This document shows, one piece after another, positions 1 to 6,454 of a stretch of 9,894 nt of DNA. This stretch comes from Rubrobacter sp. (GTDB lineage Bacteria > Actinomycetota > Rubrobacteria > Rubrobacterales > Rubrobacteraceae): contig JADDPV010000060.1 of NCBI GenBank assembly GCA_016781705.1, positions 1 through 9,894 of the forward strand. The letters are read 5' to 3'. The position numbers and the translations under genes were made by a program. The notes below the pieces were generated by a model. The model did not search any database. It was not told where the DNA came from and saw only the letters and a list, made by a program, of their open reading frames with translations. Position 1 is the stretch's first letter, and each line of letters starts with the position of its first letter.

Positions 1-800
1 GGGTCTTTGGCAGTCCCGTGGCGGAGGTGTTCGATCTCGCCCTCGAACAGCTCGACGATACCGCGCGGGGTCGCTAGCAGCAGGGCGCCCTCGGGGCTCA
101 GGTCGACTGCCCGCCCTTCGAGGGTCCCGTCGAAGCGCCTGACCCTGACGCGCTCTCCCAGGGTGCAGTTCAGGGTTCGCCAGTCCTGGAGGACGGTACC
201 AAAATCCTCTATCCGCCGGAGTTCTGCGTCGAGGTGCGAGAGCAGAGCCCGCAGGAGTTCCAGAAGGTCGACGTCGCGGCCCAGCTCGGAGCGGACGGTG
301 GTTACCTGCCGGTCAGGGACCGCGAGGTCTTCGGGGTCGAGGTTGGCGTTCATCCCGACGCCCAAGAGCACATAGCCGAGGCGTCTAGACGTCGCCGGAC
401 CTCCCTGGGCGCCGGATTCGGCGAGGATGCCGCAGACCTTGCGGCCGGCGACGAGGAGGTCGTTGGGCCACTTGATGCGCGCCTCGACGCCGAAACCCCG
501 GAGCGCTTTGGCCACCCCGACCGCCGCCGTCTGGGTAATGCGCGGCGCGAGGCTCGCGTCGAAGTCCGGACGCAGGACGAGCGACATCCAGAGCCCCCCC
601 GCGGGCGACCCCCACCGCCGTCCCAGCCTGCCCCGTCCGCCGGTCTGGACCCCGGCCACGACGAGCGTCCCTTGCGGCGTCCCGAGGCGGGCCAGCTCGC
701 GGGCGCGTTCCTGGGTGGAGCCAAGCGCCCCGTGTACCTCGACTACGCGGGCGAGCGGGCTTCCCAAGGACTCGATGGATCCTTTGGTAAGCAGACTCAA
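1..800 (-). CDS. birA: Biotin--[acetyl-CoA-carboxylase] ligase, lacking the DNA-binding domain (3' end beyond window)
   Basis: Biotin protein ligase activates biotin with ATP and attaches it to the biotin carrier domain of carboxylases. 266 complete codons are open from 800 to the left edge with no stop, so the last few residues are outside. Visible motifs are the LGSTQERA opening (26-33), the biotinyl-AMP loop TGGRGRLGRRW (53-63), GGLWMSLVLRP (68-78), KWPNDLLVAGRKVCGILAE (110-128), GVGMNAN (147-153), and a C-terminal SH3-like part around GERVRVRRFDGTLEGRAVDL (215-234). It starts directly with the catalytic domain, so it lacks the winged-helix repressor domain of Escherichia coli BirA and should act only as a ligase. 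TTG at 800 overlaps the cobT TGA; GGAGGAG at 812-818 is somewhat distant at 11 nt. A TTG at 767 is the alternative start. Biotinylation has no direct place in corrin synthesis. Confidence 0.93.
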   Translation of the reverse strand, partial: MSLLTKGSIESLGSPLARVVEVHGALGSTQERARELARLGTPQGTLVVAGVQTGGRGRLGRRWGSPAGGLWMSLVLRPDFDASLAPRITQTAAVGVAKALRGFGVEARIKWPNDLLVAGRKVCGILAESGAQGGPATSRRLGYVLLGVGMNANLDPEDLAVPDRQVTTVRSELGRDVDLLELLRALLSHLDAELRRIEDFGTVLQDWRTLNCTLGERVRVRRFDGTLEGRAVDLSPEGALLLATPRGIVELFEGEIEHLRHGTAKD

Positions 801-1858
801 CCGAACCCGAGCTCCTCCAGCGTCGCCATCTCCCCCAAGGTCCTCGCCGCGGCCTGGACGAGCGGCACTGCCAGCAGGCCGCCCGTGCCTTCGCCCAGGC
901 GCATGTCGAGGTCGAGGAGCGGGCTGAGGCCGAGGTACTCCAGCGAGATCCGGGCTCCCGGCTCGGGCGAGCGGTGGCCGGCGATCACGTACGCCACCGA
1001 ATCCGGGGCGAGGGCGCGGGCGACGAGCGCGGCCGAGCCGGAGACTACGCCGTCGAGGACGACAGGCACCCCGTAGACGGCGCCGGTGAGGATCACGCCG
1101 ACGATGGCAGCGTGCTCCAGCCCGCCGACCGCCGCCAGAACCCCGAGCGGATCCTTGGTCTCGGGCGCGTGCAGGGCCAGCGCCTCCTCGACCACCCTCC
1201 TCTTGAGTCTCAAGGTGTCGTCGTCGATACCGGTGCCGCGGCCGGTGGTCTCCTTCGGCGGGCGTCCGGTGAAGGCGGAGATGAGGCAGGCGGCGGGCGT
1301 GGTATTGGCGATGCCCATGTCGCCCGTCACCAGGAGGTCTACCCCGCCGCTCTCCACGAGCTCCTCGGCCAGGCCCGCGCCCGCCATCACCGCCCGCGCC
1401 GCCTCCTCCCGGCTCATCGCCGGGCCGGCGCTCAGGTCTCCGGTCCCGGGACGGACCTTCGCCGCCCGCAGCATCGGGTGCCGCTCCAGTTGCTTGGCGA
1501 CCCCTACGTCGAGCACGCTCACCCTCGCCCCTACCGTCTTCGCCACGGCGTTCACAGCAGCCCCGCCTTCGCAGAAAGCTCGCACCATCGCGGCAGTAAC
1601 CGACCGCGGCCAGGGCGAGACGCCGCGGTCGAGGACGCCGTGGTCCCCGGCGCAGACCACGACGGCCGGGCTCCCGGGCACGGGCGGGGGAGCTTCCCCT
1701 GCCATCGCCGACAGGCGCGGGCCGAGACCCTCGAGCCTCCCCAGGCTGCCAGGCGGCTTGGCCAGCCCCGAGTGCCGCCCCAGCGCCGCCCGCGCGGCGG
1801 CCTCGTCCGGGGGCGGGACCTCGTCCGCCAGCTCGTGTACCCGATCCTCGAGCGCCAC
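797..1858 (-). CDS. cobT: Nicotinate-nucleotide:dimethylbenzimidazole phosphoribosyltransferase
   Basis: CobT transfers phosphoribose from nicotinate mononucleotide to the lower-ligand base (usually 5,6-dimethylbenzimidazole), giving alpha-ribazole phosphate for nucleotide loop assembly. The 353-residue length fits the family. Motifs are GLAKPPGSLGRLE (31-43), VVCAGDHGVLDRGVSPWP (67-84), the nucleotide-site TGDMGIANTTPAA (178-190), GRGTGIDDD (206-214), KDPLGVLAAVGGLEHAAIVG (235-254), and the catalytic glutamate in RLGEGTGG (E323). TGDMGIANTT has aspartate where Salmonella CobT has glutamate. The start is GTG at 1858, two bases after the cbiX stop; no convincing ribosome site precedes it, so translation is probably by re-initiation. 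The frame extends up to 1966 but only as a proline-rich shadow of the cbiX tail. The stop overlaps the birA TTG. Confidence 0.95.
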   Translation of the reverse strand: MALEDRVHELADEVPPPDEAAARAALGRHSGLAKPPGSLGRLEGLGPRLSAMAGEAPPPVPGSPAVVVCAGDHGVLDRGVSPWPRSVTAAMVRAFCEGGAAVNAVAKTVGARVSVLDVGVAKQLERHPMLRAAKVRPGTGDLSAGPAMSREEAARAVMAGAGLAEELVESGGVDLLVTGDMGIANTTPAACLISAFTGRPPKETTGRGTGIDDDTLRLKRRVVEEALALHAPETKDPLGVLAAVGGLEHAAIVGVILTGAVYGVPVVLDGVVSGSAALVARALAPDSVAYVIAGHRSPEPGARISLEYLGLSPLLDLDMRLGEGTGGLLAVPLVQAAARTLGEMATLEELGFG

Positions 1859-1860
1859 GG

Positions 1861-2784
1861 TTAATGGTGGTGGTGCGGGTGGCCGTGCTCGTCCGGGTGG
1901 TAGTGGGGCGTGGCCGGGGCGCCGACCTTCTCCTCGAAGCCAGGCAGGGCTACGCGGTGGACGCACACGTCGCAGTTCATCCGGATGTCCCCCTCGACGG
2001 CCTCTTCGTAGCGCTCCATCAAGAGGTCCGCGACCCGCCCGTCGGGGCCGAAGTACCCGGCGTAGCGCACCTCGACGTCGGGGTTCTCGGCGGCGAAGGC
2101 CTCGCTCTGCTTGCGGATGCGCTCCTCGAGGACGCCGGTGAACAGGAAATAGGAGAAGACGACTACGCTTCTGGCGCCGAGCCTGCGGCAGCGGTCAAGG
2201 CCGGCGGCGACGTCAGGGGGGGTCATGCTGACGTAGGCTCCCTCGACCATAGGGTAAGGGCGGCCCTCGTAGAAGAGCCGGGCTACCTTCGAGAGGTCGG
2301 AGTTGGCGTCGGGGTCCGAGGAGCCGCGTCCGACGACGAGGACGGCTGTCTCCTCCCTCTCGTCCTCGGGCACGACGGCCGAGATCCTCTCGTCCATCAG
2401 CTCCAGGAGCTCGGATCTTATGCCGAGGGGGCGGCCGTAGCTGAAGCCCATCCCTGGGTGCCTGATCTTCTCGCGCACCAGGGTCGCGGGGATGTCGTCC
2501 TTGGCGTGGCCGGCGGCGAGCAGCATCAGGGGGACGGCGGCCACGCTCCGCGCCCCGCCCCTCGCTAGCCGGTCCACGCACTCCGAGATCGGGGGCCGCG
2601 AGAGCTCTATAAAGCCGCCCTCGATGGGGAGATGCGGGGCTCGCCCGCGCATCAGCGCGAGCAGCTCGTGGAACTCCCCCGCGCCCCGCGGGTCGCGGCT
2701 GCCGTGACCCACGACCAGGAGCGCGGGAGGGTTCCCGTTCTCGTGGGTCCCGTTCTTCGTGCGGATGCTCACGGTGTTTCGCAT
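1861..2784 (-). CDS. cbiX: Sirohydrochlorin cobaltochelatase, long form with MxCxxC motif and histidine-rich tail
   Basis: CbiX inserts Co2+ into sirohydrochlorin, the entry to the cobalt-early corrin pathway. The 307-residue protein has two CbiX repeats. The first (about 20-135) carries VVGHGSRDPRG with H27 and AGHAKDDIP with H93, the likely metal-binding pair. The second (about 146-265) reads VLVVGRGSSDPDANSDL, with arginine where the first repeat has histidine, so only the N-terminal half keeps the pair. After it comes MNCDVC (269-274), the MxCxxC motif known in Bacillus megaterium CbiX to hold an Fe-S centre, and a tail from 294 with eight histidines in fourteen residues. The start is ATG at 2784 with GGAGAGGA 8 nt upstream. 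The first 18 residues are polar and not part of the fold. cobT begins 2 nt after the TAA. SirB is the alternative name for short relatives, but length, tail and context favour CbiX. Confidence 0.95.
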   Translation of the reverse strand: MRNTVSIRTKNGTHENGNPPALLVVGHGSRDPRGAGEFHELLALMRGRAPHLPIEGGFIELSRPPISECVDRLARGGARSVAAVPLMLLAAGHAKDDIPATLVREKIRHPGMGFSYGRPLGIRSELLELMDERISAVVPEDEREETAVLVVGRGSSDPDANSDLSKVARLFYEGRPYPMVEGAYVSMTPPDVAAGLDRCRRLGARSVVVFSYFLFTGVLEERIRKQSEAFAAENPDVEVRYAGYFGPDGRVADLLMERYEEAVEGDIRMNCDVCVHRVALPGFEEKVGAPATPHYHPDEHGHPHHHH

Positions 2785-2788
2785 ACTA

Positions 2789-3373
2789 CTATTCCTCTCC
2801 GTAGTAGATCAGGGCGTTCAAGGCCGCGGCCGCGACCGCGGAGCCGCCTTTCGGGCCGCGGTTTGCCAAGCAAGGCAGGCGGCTCTCTATTAGGGCGTCT
2901 TTCGACTCGGCGGCCCCGACGAAGCCGACGGGCAGCCCGATCACGAGCGCGGGCGAGACCTCGAGCTTCAACAGCTCGAAGAGCGCCGTCGGCGCGTTCC
3001 CCACCACCCAGACGGCACCCGCCCCGACCTCCTCCGCCGCAACCCTGAACCCCGCCGCCGAGCGCGTAATGCCGAGCCTCTCGGAGAGCTCGCGGGCGCG
3101 GCGGTCCGAGACGAAGCACAGCGCTTGGCGGCCCGTGATCCCGGCCGCCACCATGCGTACGTCCGTGATGACCGGCGACCCTCGCCGCAGCGCTTCGAGC
3201 CCGGCTTCGAGGGCCGTCTCGTCGAGGGCGAGGCTCTCCGCGTACTCGAGATCAGCCGAGGCGTGGATGATGCGCTCTGCGACGGCGCGGGAGAGCGGCC
3301 CGAGGCGCGAGAGGTCCACCAGCCCGCGCAGGATGCGGTAGCTCTCGGTCTCTATGGGATGGACGCGCCTCAT
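2789..3373 (-). CDS. cbiC: Cobalt-precorrin-8 methylmutase
   Basis: CbiC/CobH moves the methyl group from C11 to C12 of cobalt-precorrin-8, producing cobyrinate. The 194-residue product is close to the family length of about 200-220. It begins MRRVHPIETESYRIL and shows the catalytic histidine region ERIIHASADLEYAESL (H37), the PVITDVRMVAAGI segment (67-79), GNAPTALFELLKL (125-137), GLPVGFVGAAESKDAL (146-161) and the final RGPKGGSAVAAAALNALI (172-189). The frame is open 24 codons further up to 3445, but those codons lie in the ferredoxin gene. ATG at 3373 matches the family start, overlaps the ferredoxin TGA, and has GGAGGA (3377-3382) just upstream, at a rather short spacing of 3-4 nt. The TAG stop is followed 4 nt later by cbiX. 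Confidence 0.96.
   Translation of the reverse strand: MRRVHPIETESYRILRGLVDLSRLGPLSRAVAERIIHASADLEYAESLALDETALEAGLEALRRGSPVITDVRMVAAGITGRQALCFVSDRRARELSERLGITRSAAGFRVAAEEVGAGAVWVVGNAPTALFELLKLEVSPALVIGLPVGFVGAAESKDALIESRLPCLANRGPKGGSAVAAAALNALIYYGEE
2793..2800 (-). promoter_or_regulatory. Shine-Dalgarno site of cbiX
   Basis: GGAGAGGA on the minus strand lies 8 nt before the ATG at 2784 and overlaps the last codons of cbiC. cbiX therefore has its own strong ribosome site, unlike cobT after it. Confidence 0.7.
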
Positions 3374-3573
3374 TCGTCCTCCAGCAGTACCTCGACGCAG
3401 GCCGCGACCGGGCAGACCTCGGCGCACTCGGCACAGCCCGTGCATTGGTCTTCGAGGACCAGGAGGGGAGACGGGTAGTCCTTCGGAGCCGGTCGGATGG
3501 CCTTCTCAGGGCAAGTCTTTATGCAGGCCCCGCAGCCGGCGCACCTGTCCGTCACCGCGAAGACGGCCCTCAA
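3370..3573 (-). CDS. Small 2[4Fe-4S] ferredoxin within the cobalamin operon
   Basis: A 67-residue bacterial-type ferredoxin. Two CxxCxxCxxxCP motifs are complete: C11, C14, C17, C21 (CAGCGACIKTCP) and C44, C47, C50, C54 (CTGCAECAEVCP). A ninth cysteine, C59, follows. These are expected to hold two low-potential [4Fe-4S] clusters. The protein is soluble, with no signal or membrane segment and an acidic end (LLEDE). The start is TTG at 3573, with GAGGGGGT 7 nt upstream, overlapping the cbiGH stop as TTGA; the stop overlaps the cbiC ATG as ATGA. Such locking on both sides argues for a role in corrin synthesis. Candidate jobs, all inferred, are reduction of cobalt-factor III or the ring-contraction intermediate for CbiH, electron supply for the missing precorrin-6A reductase step, service of the CbiX Fe-S centre, or cobalt reduction before adenosylation. 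A general electron carrier placed here by chance is also possible. Confidence 0.9.
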   Translation of the reverse strand: MRAVFAVTDRCAGCGACIKTCPEKAIRPAPKDYPSPLLVLEDQCTGCAECAEVCPVAACVEVLLEDE

Positions 3574-5255
3574 GCTAGATACCCCCTCGGCGTCACCATC
3601 CGGCCCGCGACGGCCCTGGTTTGAGAGCTTCCGACGACGACGATGGTCAGCATGTCCACGCCCTCAGGACGCAGGGAGGCGAGGTCCGTGATGGCGACGT
3701 GTTGGGTCGGTCTGTAGGCGTCCCTGACGACGCCGACGGGGGTGTCGGGGGGGCGGTGTCTGAGCAGGATCTCCCTGACCTTCCCTAGTTGCCAGTCGCG
3801 GCCCTTCGAGCGGGGGTTGTAGAGCGAGACCACGAAGTCTCCGAGGGCTGCGGCCTCGACGCGACGCTCGATGACCTCCCAGGGCGTGAGCAGGTCGGAG
3901 AGGCTGATCGAGCAGTGGTCGTGTCCGAGCGGCGAACCGAGGAGCGAGGCCGCCGCCTGCGAGGCGGTCACCCCCGGAACCACGACGACGTCCACGCTCT
4001 CGTCCGCGAGCTCGAGCACGGGAGAGGCCATCGCGTAGACGCCGACGTCGCCACTAGAGACAAGTGCTGCGCTGCCGCCCGCCCGGGCCTCTTCGAGCGC
4101 CAGCTCCGCGCGCTTTATCTCGTTGCCGAGCGGCGGGGTGAGCACGCGGGTGCCGGGCCGCAGAAGATGGCGCACCCGGTCGACGTACTGATCCAGGCCC
4201 ACCACAAGCTCCGAGGCGGCGAGCGCCTCGCGCGCGAGCGGCGGTACCAGCGCGTCGTCCCCGGGGCCAAGGCTAACCAGCGCGAGCCTCCCCCGCACCG
4301 GCAGCCTCCCGACGGCGACGGTCGCCATGGCAGATTTCCTCTTATCGACCACCAGCTCCGCCCCGCTCACCAGCACCGCGGCCTCAGCGACGCTCGGCGT
4401 ACCGACCGCCTCGCGGACCACCTCCGAGGGGTTCGGCGGCCCGACCGCGGAGAGCGCCTCCGCGGGATGGAAGCGGACCGCCACGCCCAGCCTCCCTGCG
4501 GCGTTCAGGAGGCCTGCCTCGTCGCGCTTGACGTCTATGCTGGCGAGGGCTGCGACGCTCTTCTTCGAGAGCCCGGCCTCCGCCAGGGAGGCGTCGAGGA
4601 GGGTCAGGATCTCGTCCGCGCCGGCCCCGCGGCTGCAGCCGACCCCGGCCACGAGCGAGGGCGGCCGGTAGACTACCGCGGGCCCCGGCACCTGCGCGAT
4701 GCGGTCGGAGATCAGGACGAGCGGCGTCTCGGGCTCTTCCCGACACACGACGTTCTCCGGCAGCGGACCGAGCGGCCAGCGCCGGTCCGAGACCAGGCTA
4801 ACTTGCTCCCCGGAGACTAGGGCCGCCCCGACCGCCGCGAGGTCGGAGCCGTCTTCTAATTTGAAGCCGAGCCTCTCGCCGAGGGTATCGAGACCCGGGA
4901 CGCCGAGCGCGTCGCTCGCGGTCGTGACGACGGGTGACGCCCCGAGGGCTTCGGCCACCCTCTCGGCGAGGGCGTTCGCGCCGCCAGCGTGTCCCCCGCT
5001 AAGGGCGACGGCGAAGCGGGCGGCGTCGTCCACGGTCACGACGCCGGGGTCGGCGTGCTTGCTCCCAAGCAGCGGGGCGAGGAGACGGACGGCGGCGCCG
5101 GTGGCGAGGAAGAGGACGATGCCGTCGCACTCGTTCCAGGCGTCGTGGAGCGCCTGTTTAGGTTTGGCCGGGTAGAGGCGGGCGTCTGGCCAGGAGTCGG
5201 CGAGGTGGGCGGCGTTGCGGCGACCGTTGGCGGTGGCTGCTATCAGGGCGATCAC
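3570..5255 (-). CDS. cbiGH: Fused cobalt-precorrin-5A hydrolase / cobalt-factor III C17-methyltransferase (CbiG-CbiH)
   Basis: A 561-residue fusion. Residues 1 to about 275 are CbiG, which opens the delta-lactone of cobalt-precorrin-5A and releases acetaldehyde. Its marks are LATGAAVRLLAPLLGSKHAD (50-69), VVTVDD (72-77), ALSGGHAGGANALAER (84-99), PVVTTASDALG (108-118) and the C-terminal VAGVGCSRGAGADEI (202-216) with ASIDVKRDEAGL (238-249). After a linker with a predicted junction near residues 285-322, residues 323-561 are CbiH/CobJ, which methylates C17 and contracts the ring: LVSLGPGDDALV (326-337), VSSGDVGVYAMASPVLE (399-415), VVVVPGVTASQAAASLLG (423-440), SLYNPRSKGR (477-486), VGVVRDAY (507-514). 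The start is GTG at 5255 with GGGAG 6 nt upstream and a GTGA overlap with cbiET. The open frame running on to 5801 lies inside cbiET and has arginine-rich shadow composition. The stop overlaps the ferredoxin TTG. Databases may name this product simply CobJ. Confidence 0.95.
   Translation of the reverse strand: MIALIAATANGRRNAAHLADSWPDARLYPAKPKQALHDAWNECDGIVLFLATGAAVRLLAPLLGSKHADPGVVTVDDAARFAVALSGGHAGGANALAERVAEALGASPVVTTASDALGVPGLDTLGERLGFKLEDGSDLAAVGAALVSGEQVSLVSDRRWPLGPLPENVVCREEPETPLVLISDRIAQVPGPAVVYRPPSLVAGVGCSRGAGADEILTLLDASLAEAGLSKKSVAALASIDVKRDEAGLLNAAGRLGVAVRFHPAEALSAVGPPNPSEVVREAVGTPSVAEAAVLVSGAELVVDKRKSAMATVAVGRLPVRGRLALVSLGPGDDALVPPLAREALAASELVVGLDQYVDRVRHLLRPGTRVLTPPLGNEIKRAELALEEARAGGSAALVSSGDVGVYAMASPVLELADESVDVVVVPGVTASQAAASLLGSPLGHDHCSISLSDLLTPWEVIERRVEAAALGDFVVSLYNPRSKGRDWQLGKVREILLRHRPPDTPVGVVRDAYRPTQHVAITDLASLRPEGVDMLTIVVVGSSQTRAVAGRMVTPRGYLA
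3581..3588 (-). promoter_or_regulatory. Shine-Dalgarno site of the ferredoxin gene
   Basis: GAGGGGGT on the minus strand lies 7 nt before the TTG at 3573, in the last codons of cbiGH. It is the main support, with the TTGA overlap, for a TTG start. Confidence 0.5.
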
Positions 5256-6454
5256 GGTCGGCTCCCGCAGACTACGAAGACTGCGCTCTCGGCGGCGAGC
5301 CGGTGCAGCCCTCCAATGCCCCTCATGCGGGACGTCTGGAGGAAGGTGGTCTCGACCTCGAGGCCGCAGTCTTCGAGGATCTCGCCCGCAGGCACGACGC
5401 GCTCTATGGTGACGAGGGTCAGCACGACGGCCCGGCGAGCCCGGACGGCGGCGACCTCGACGATCTCCTCGAAGCCGCCCCCGCTCCCGCCGACGAAGAC
5501 GGCGTCGGGCTCGGGTAGGTCGTGCAGGGCTTCCGGGGCCTCGCCCTCGACGAGTTGCACGTTGACATCGTGGCGGTCGGCGTTGCGGCGGATGCGGGCG
5601 CAGCTTTCGGGATCGCGTTCGACGGCGACTGCGGCGGCGCCGAGGCGGGCGCACTCGATCGCGACGGAGGCGCTGCCGGCGCCGACGTCCCAGATCAGGT
5701 CCCCAAGACCGGGACCGAGACGGGAGAGCACTAGGGCCCGGGCCTCGGACCTGGTGATCATGCCAGACCTGTGCTCGAAGTCCCCCTCGGGGAGCGCCCA
5801 CCGGCGGGGGCTCTCAAGGCCGGGGGAGACCCAACCCTTAGAGCTCGCCATGCGCGCCTCGTCCAAGACGAGCACCACGTTCGGGTCCTTCCACCCCATC
5901 GCCGCTATCTCGGCCGCAGCGCCGCTGAACACCCGCTCGTCCGGCTCACCGAGCCTCTCGGCGACGACGAAGGTCCTCGCTAGACCGCCTAACTCTCCGG
6001 CGAGCTCGGCGGGCCCGAAGTCGGGGGAGGTGAGGACCGCGACCTTCGGGTGGGAGCGGCAGACGTTGGTGGCGCGGCGGGGGTCGCGGCCGTGGGCGCT
6101 GACCGCGAGCGCGTCGTCCCAGGAGAGCCCGGCGCGGGCGAAGGCCAGGGCGACGGAAGAGAGACCGGGCAGCACGCGCAGGTTCTCCCTGCCGAACCGC
6201 TCGGCGAGCAGGCGCACGATGCCGAAGTATCCAGGGTCCCCCGAGGCGAGCACGGCAACCCGGCCTTCCGTGTCTTCTATCCGCGAGAGCGCCTCCGAGA
6301 GGTCGCCCCCGAGCACGGCGGCCCGCCCGCGCTCCACGCCGAGCCTCTCCAAATGCCGCTCGCCGCCGACGATTAGCGAGGCGTCCCCGAGCAGTTCCTC
6401 AACTTCAGGGTTAGGTGGACTTCCGTCGAGGCCTATCACGGTTATGCGGCTCAT
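5252..6454 (-). CDS. cbiET: Fused cobalt-precorrin-7 C5-methyltransferase / cobalt-precorrin-6B C15-methyltransferase (decarboxylating)
   Basis: A 400-residue two-domain enzyme, equivalent to CobL. Residues 1 to about 205 form the CbiE domain, a tetrapyrrole methylase with VIGLDGSPP (6-14), ASGDPGYFGI (70-79), VLPGLSSVALAFARAGLSWD (94-113) and VSAHGR (118-123); it methylates C5. Residues from about 222 form the CbiT domain, a Rossmann-type SAM methyltransferase with HRSGMITRSEARALVLSRL (228-246), motif I WDVGAGSASVAIE (255-267), the acidic VERDPES (278-284) and FVGGSGGGFEEI (320-331); it methylates C15 and decarboxylates the C12 acetate. E-T fusions are common in aerobic CobL and in many actinobacteria; some cobalt-early species have them split. 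The ATG start overlaps the cbiD TGA, and the ribosome site is weak, which suggests coupled re-initiation. The stop overlaps the cbiGH GTG. Confidence 0.95.
   Translation of the reverse strand: MSRITVIGLDGSPPNPEVEELLGDASLIVGGERHLERLGVERGRAAVLGGDLSEALSRIEDTEGRVAVLASGDPGYFGIVRLLAERFGRENLRVLPGLSSVALAFARAGLSWDDALAVSAHGRDPRRATNVCRSHPKVAVLTSPDFGPAELAGELGGLARTFVVAERLGEPDERVFSGAAAEIAAMGWKDPNVVLVLDEARMASSKGWVSPGLESPRRWALPEGDFEHRSGMITRSEARALVLSRLGPGLGDLIWDVGAGSASVAIECARLGAAAVAVERDPESCARIRRNADRHDVNVQLVEGEAPEALHDLPEPDAVFVGGSGGGFEEIVEVAAVRARRAVVLTLVTIERVVPAGEILEDCGLEVETTFLQTSRMRGIGGLHRLAAESAVFVVCGSRP
5262..5266 (-). promoter_or_regulatory. Shine-Dalgarno site of cbiGH
   Basis: GGGAG on the minus strand lies 6 nt before the GTG at 5255. 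It supports this start over the frame's extension into cbiET. Confidence 0.55.

Noticed and set aside
350..724. 124-codon minus-strand open frame within birA
   Set aside because: It is in a different minus-strand frame from the one carrying all biotin ligase motifs, and has shadow composition. The real birA frame runs off the left edge without a stop.
234..1076. 280-codon plus-strand open frame opposite birA and cobT
   Set aside because: The minus strand codes clear BirA and CobT motifs through the same bases; the plus-strand product resembles nothing.
1861..1902. C-terminal histidine run in cbiX as a possible cloning-tag artefact
   Set aside because: The histidines are interspersed (HYHPDEHGHPHHHH), the reading continues directly into native cobT, and histidine-rich tails are known in long CbiX proteins.
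1859..1966. Proline-rich N-terminal extension of cobT
   Set aside because: It is the out-of-frame reading of the cbiX tail; CobT homologues begin near the GTG at 1858.
1086..2141. 351-codon plus-strand open frame opposite cobT and cbiX
   Set aside because: Low-complexity Arg/Ser/Pro/Ala composition, no family motif, fully antisense to two conserved genes.
3789..4820. 343-codon plus-strand open frame opposite cbiGH
   Set aside because: Arg/Gly/Glu-rich shadow translation with no motif and no separate ribosome site or promoter.
5256..5801. Upstream extension of the cbiGH frame, which could be read as an extra N-terminal domain
   Set aside because: The extension is almost all Arg, Pro and Gly, lies inside the CbiT coding region, and CbiG begins naturally at the GTG at 5255 with a ribosome site.
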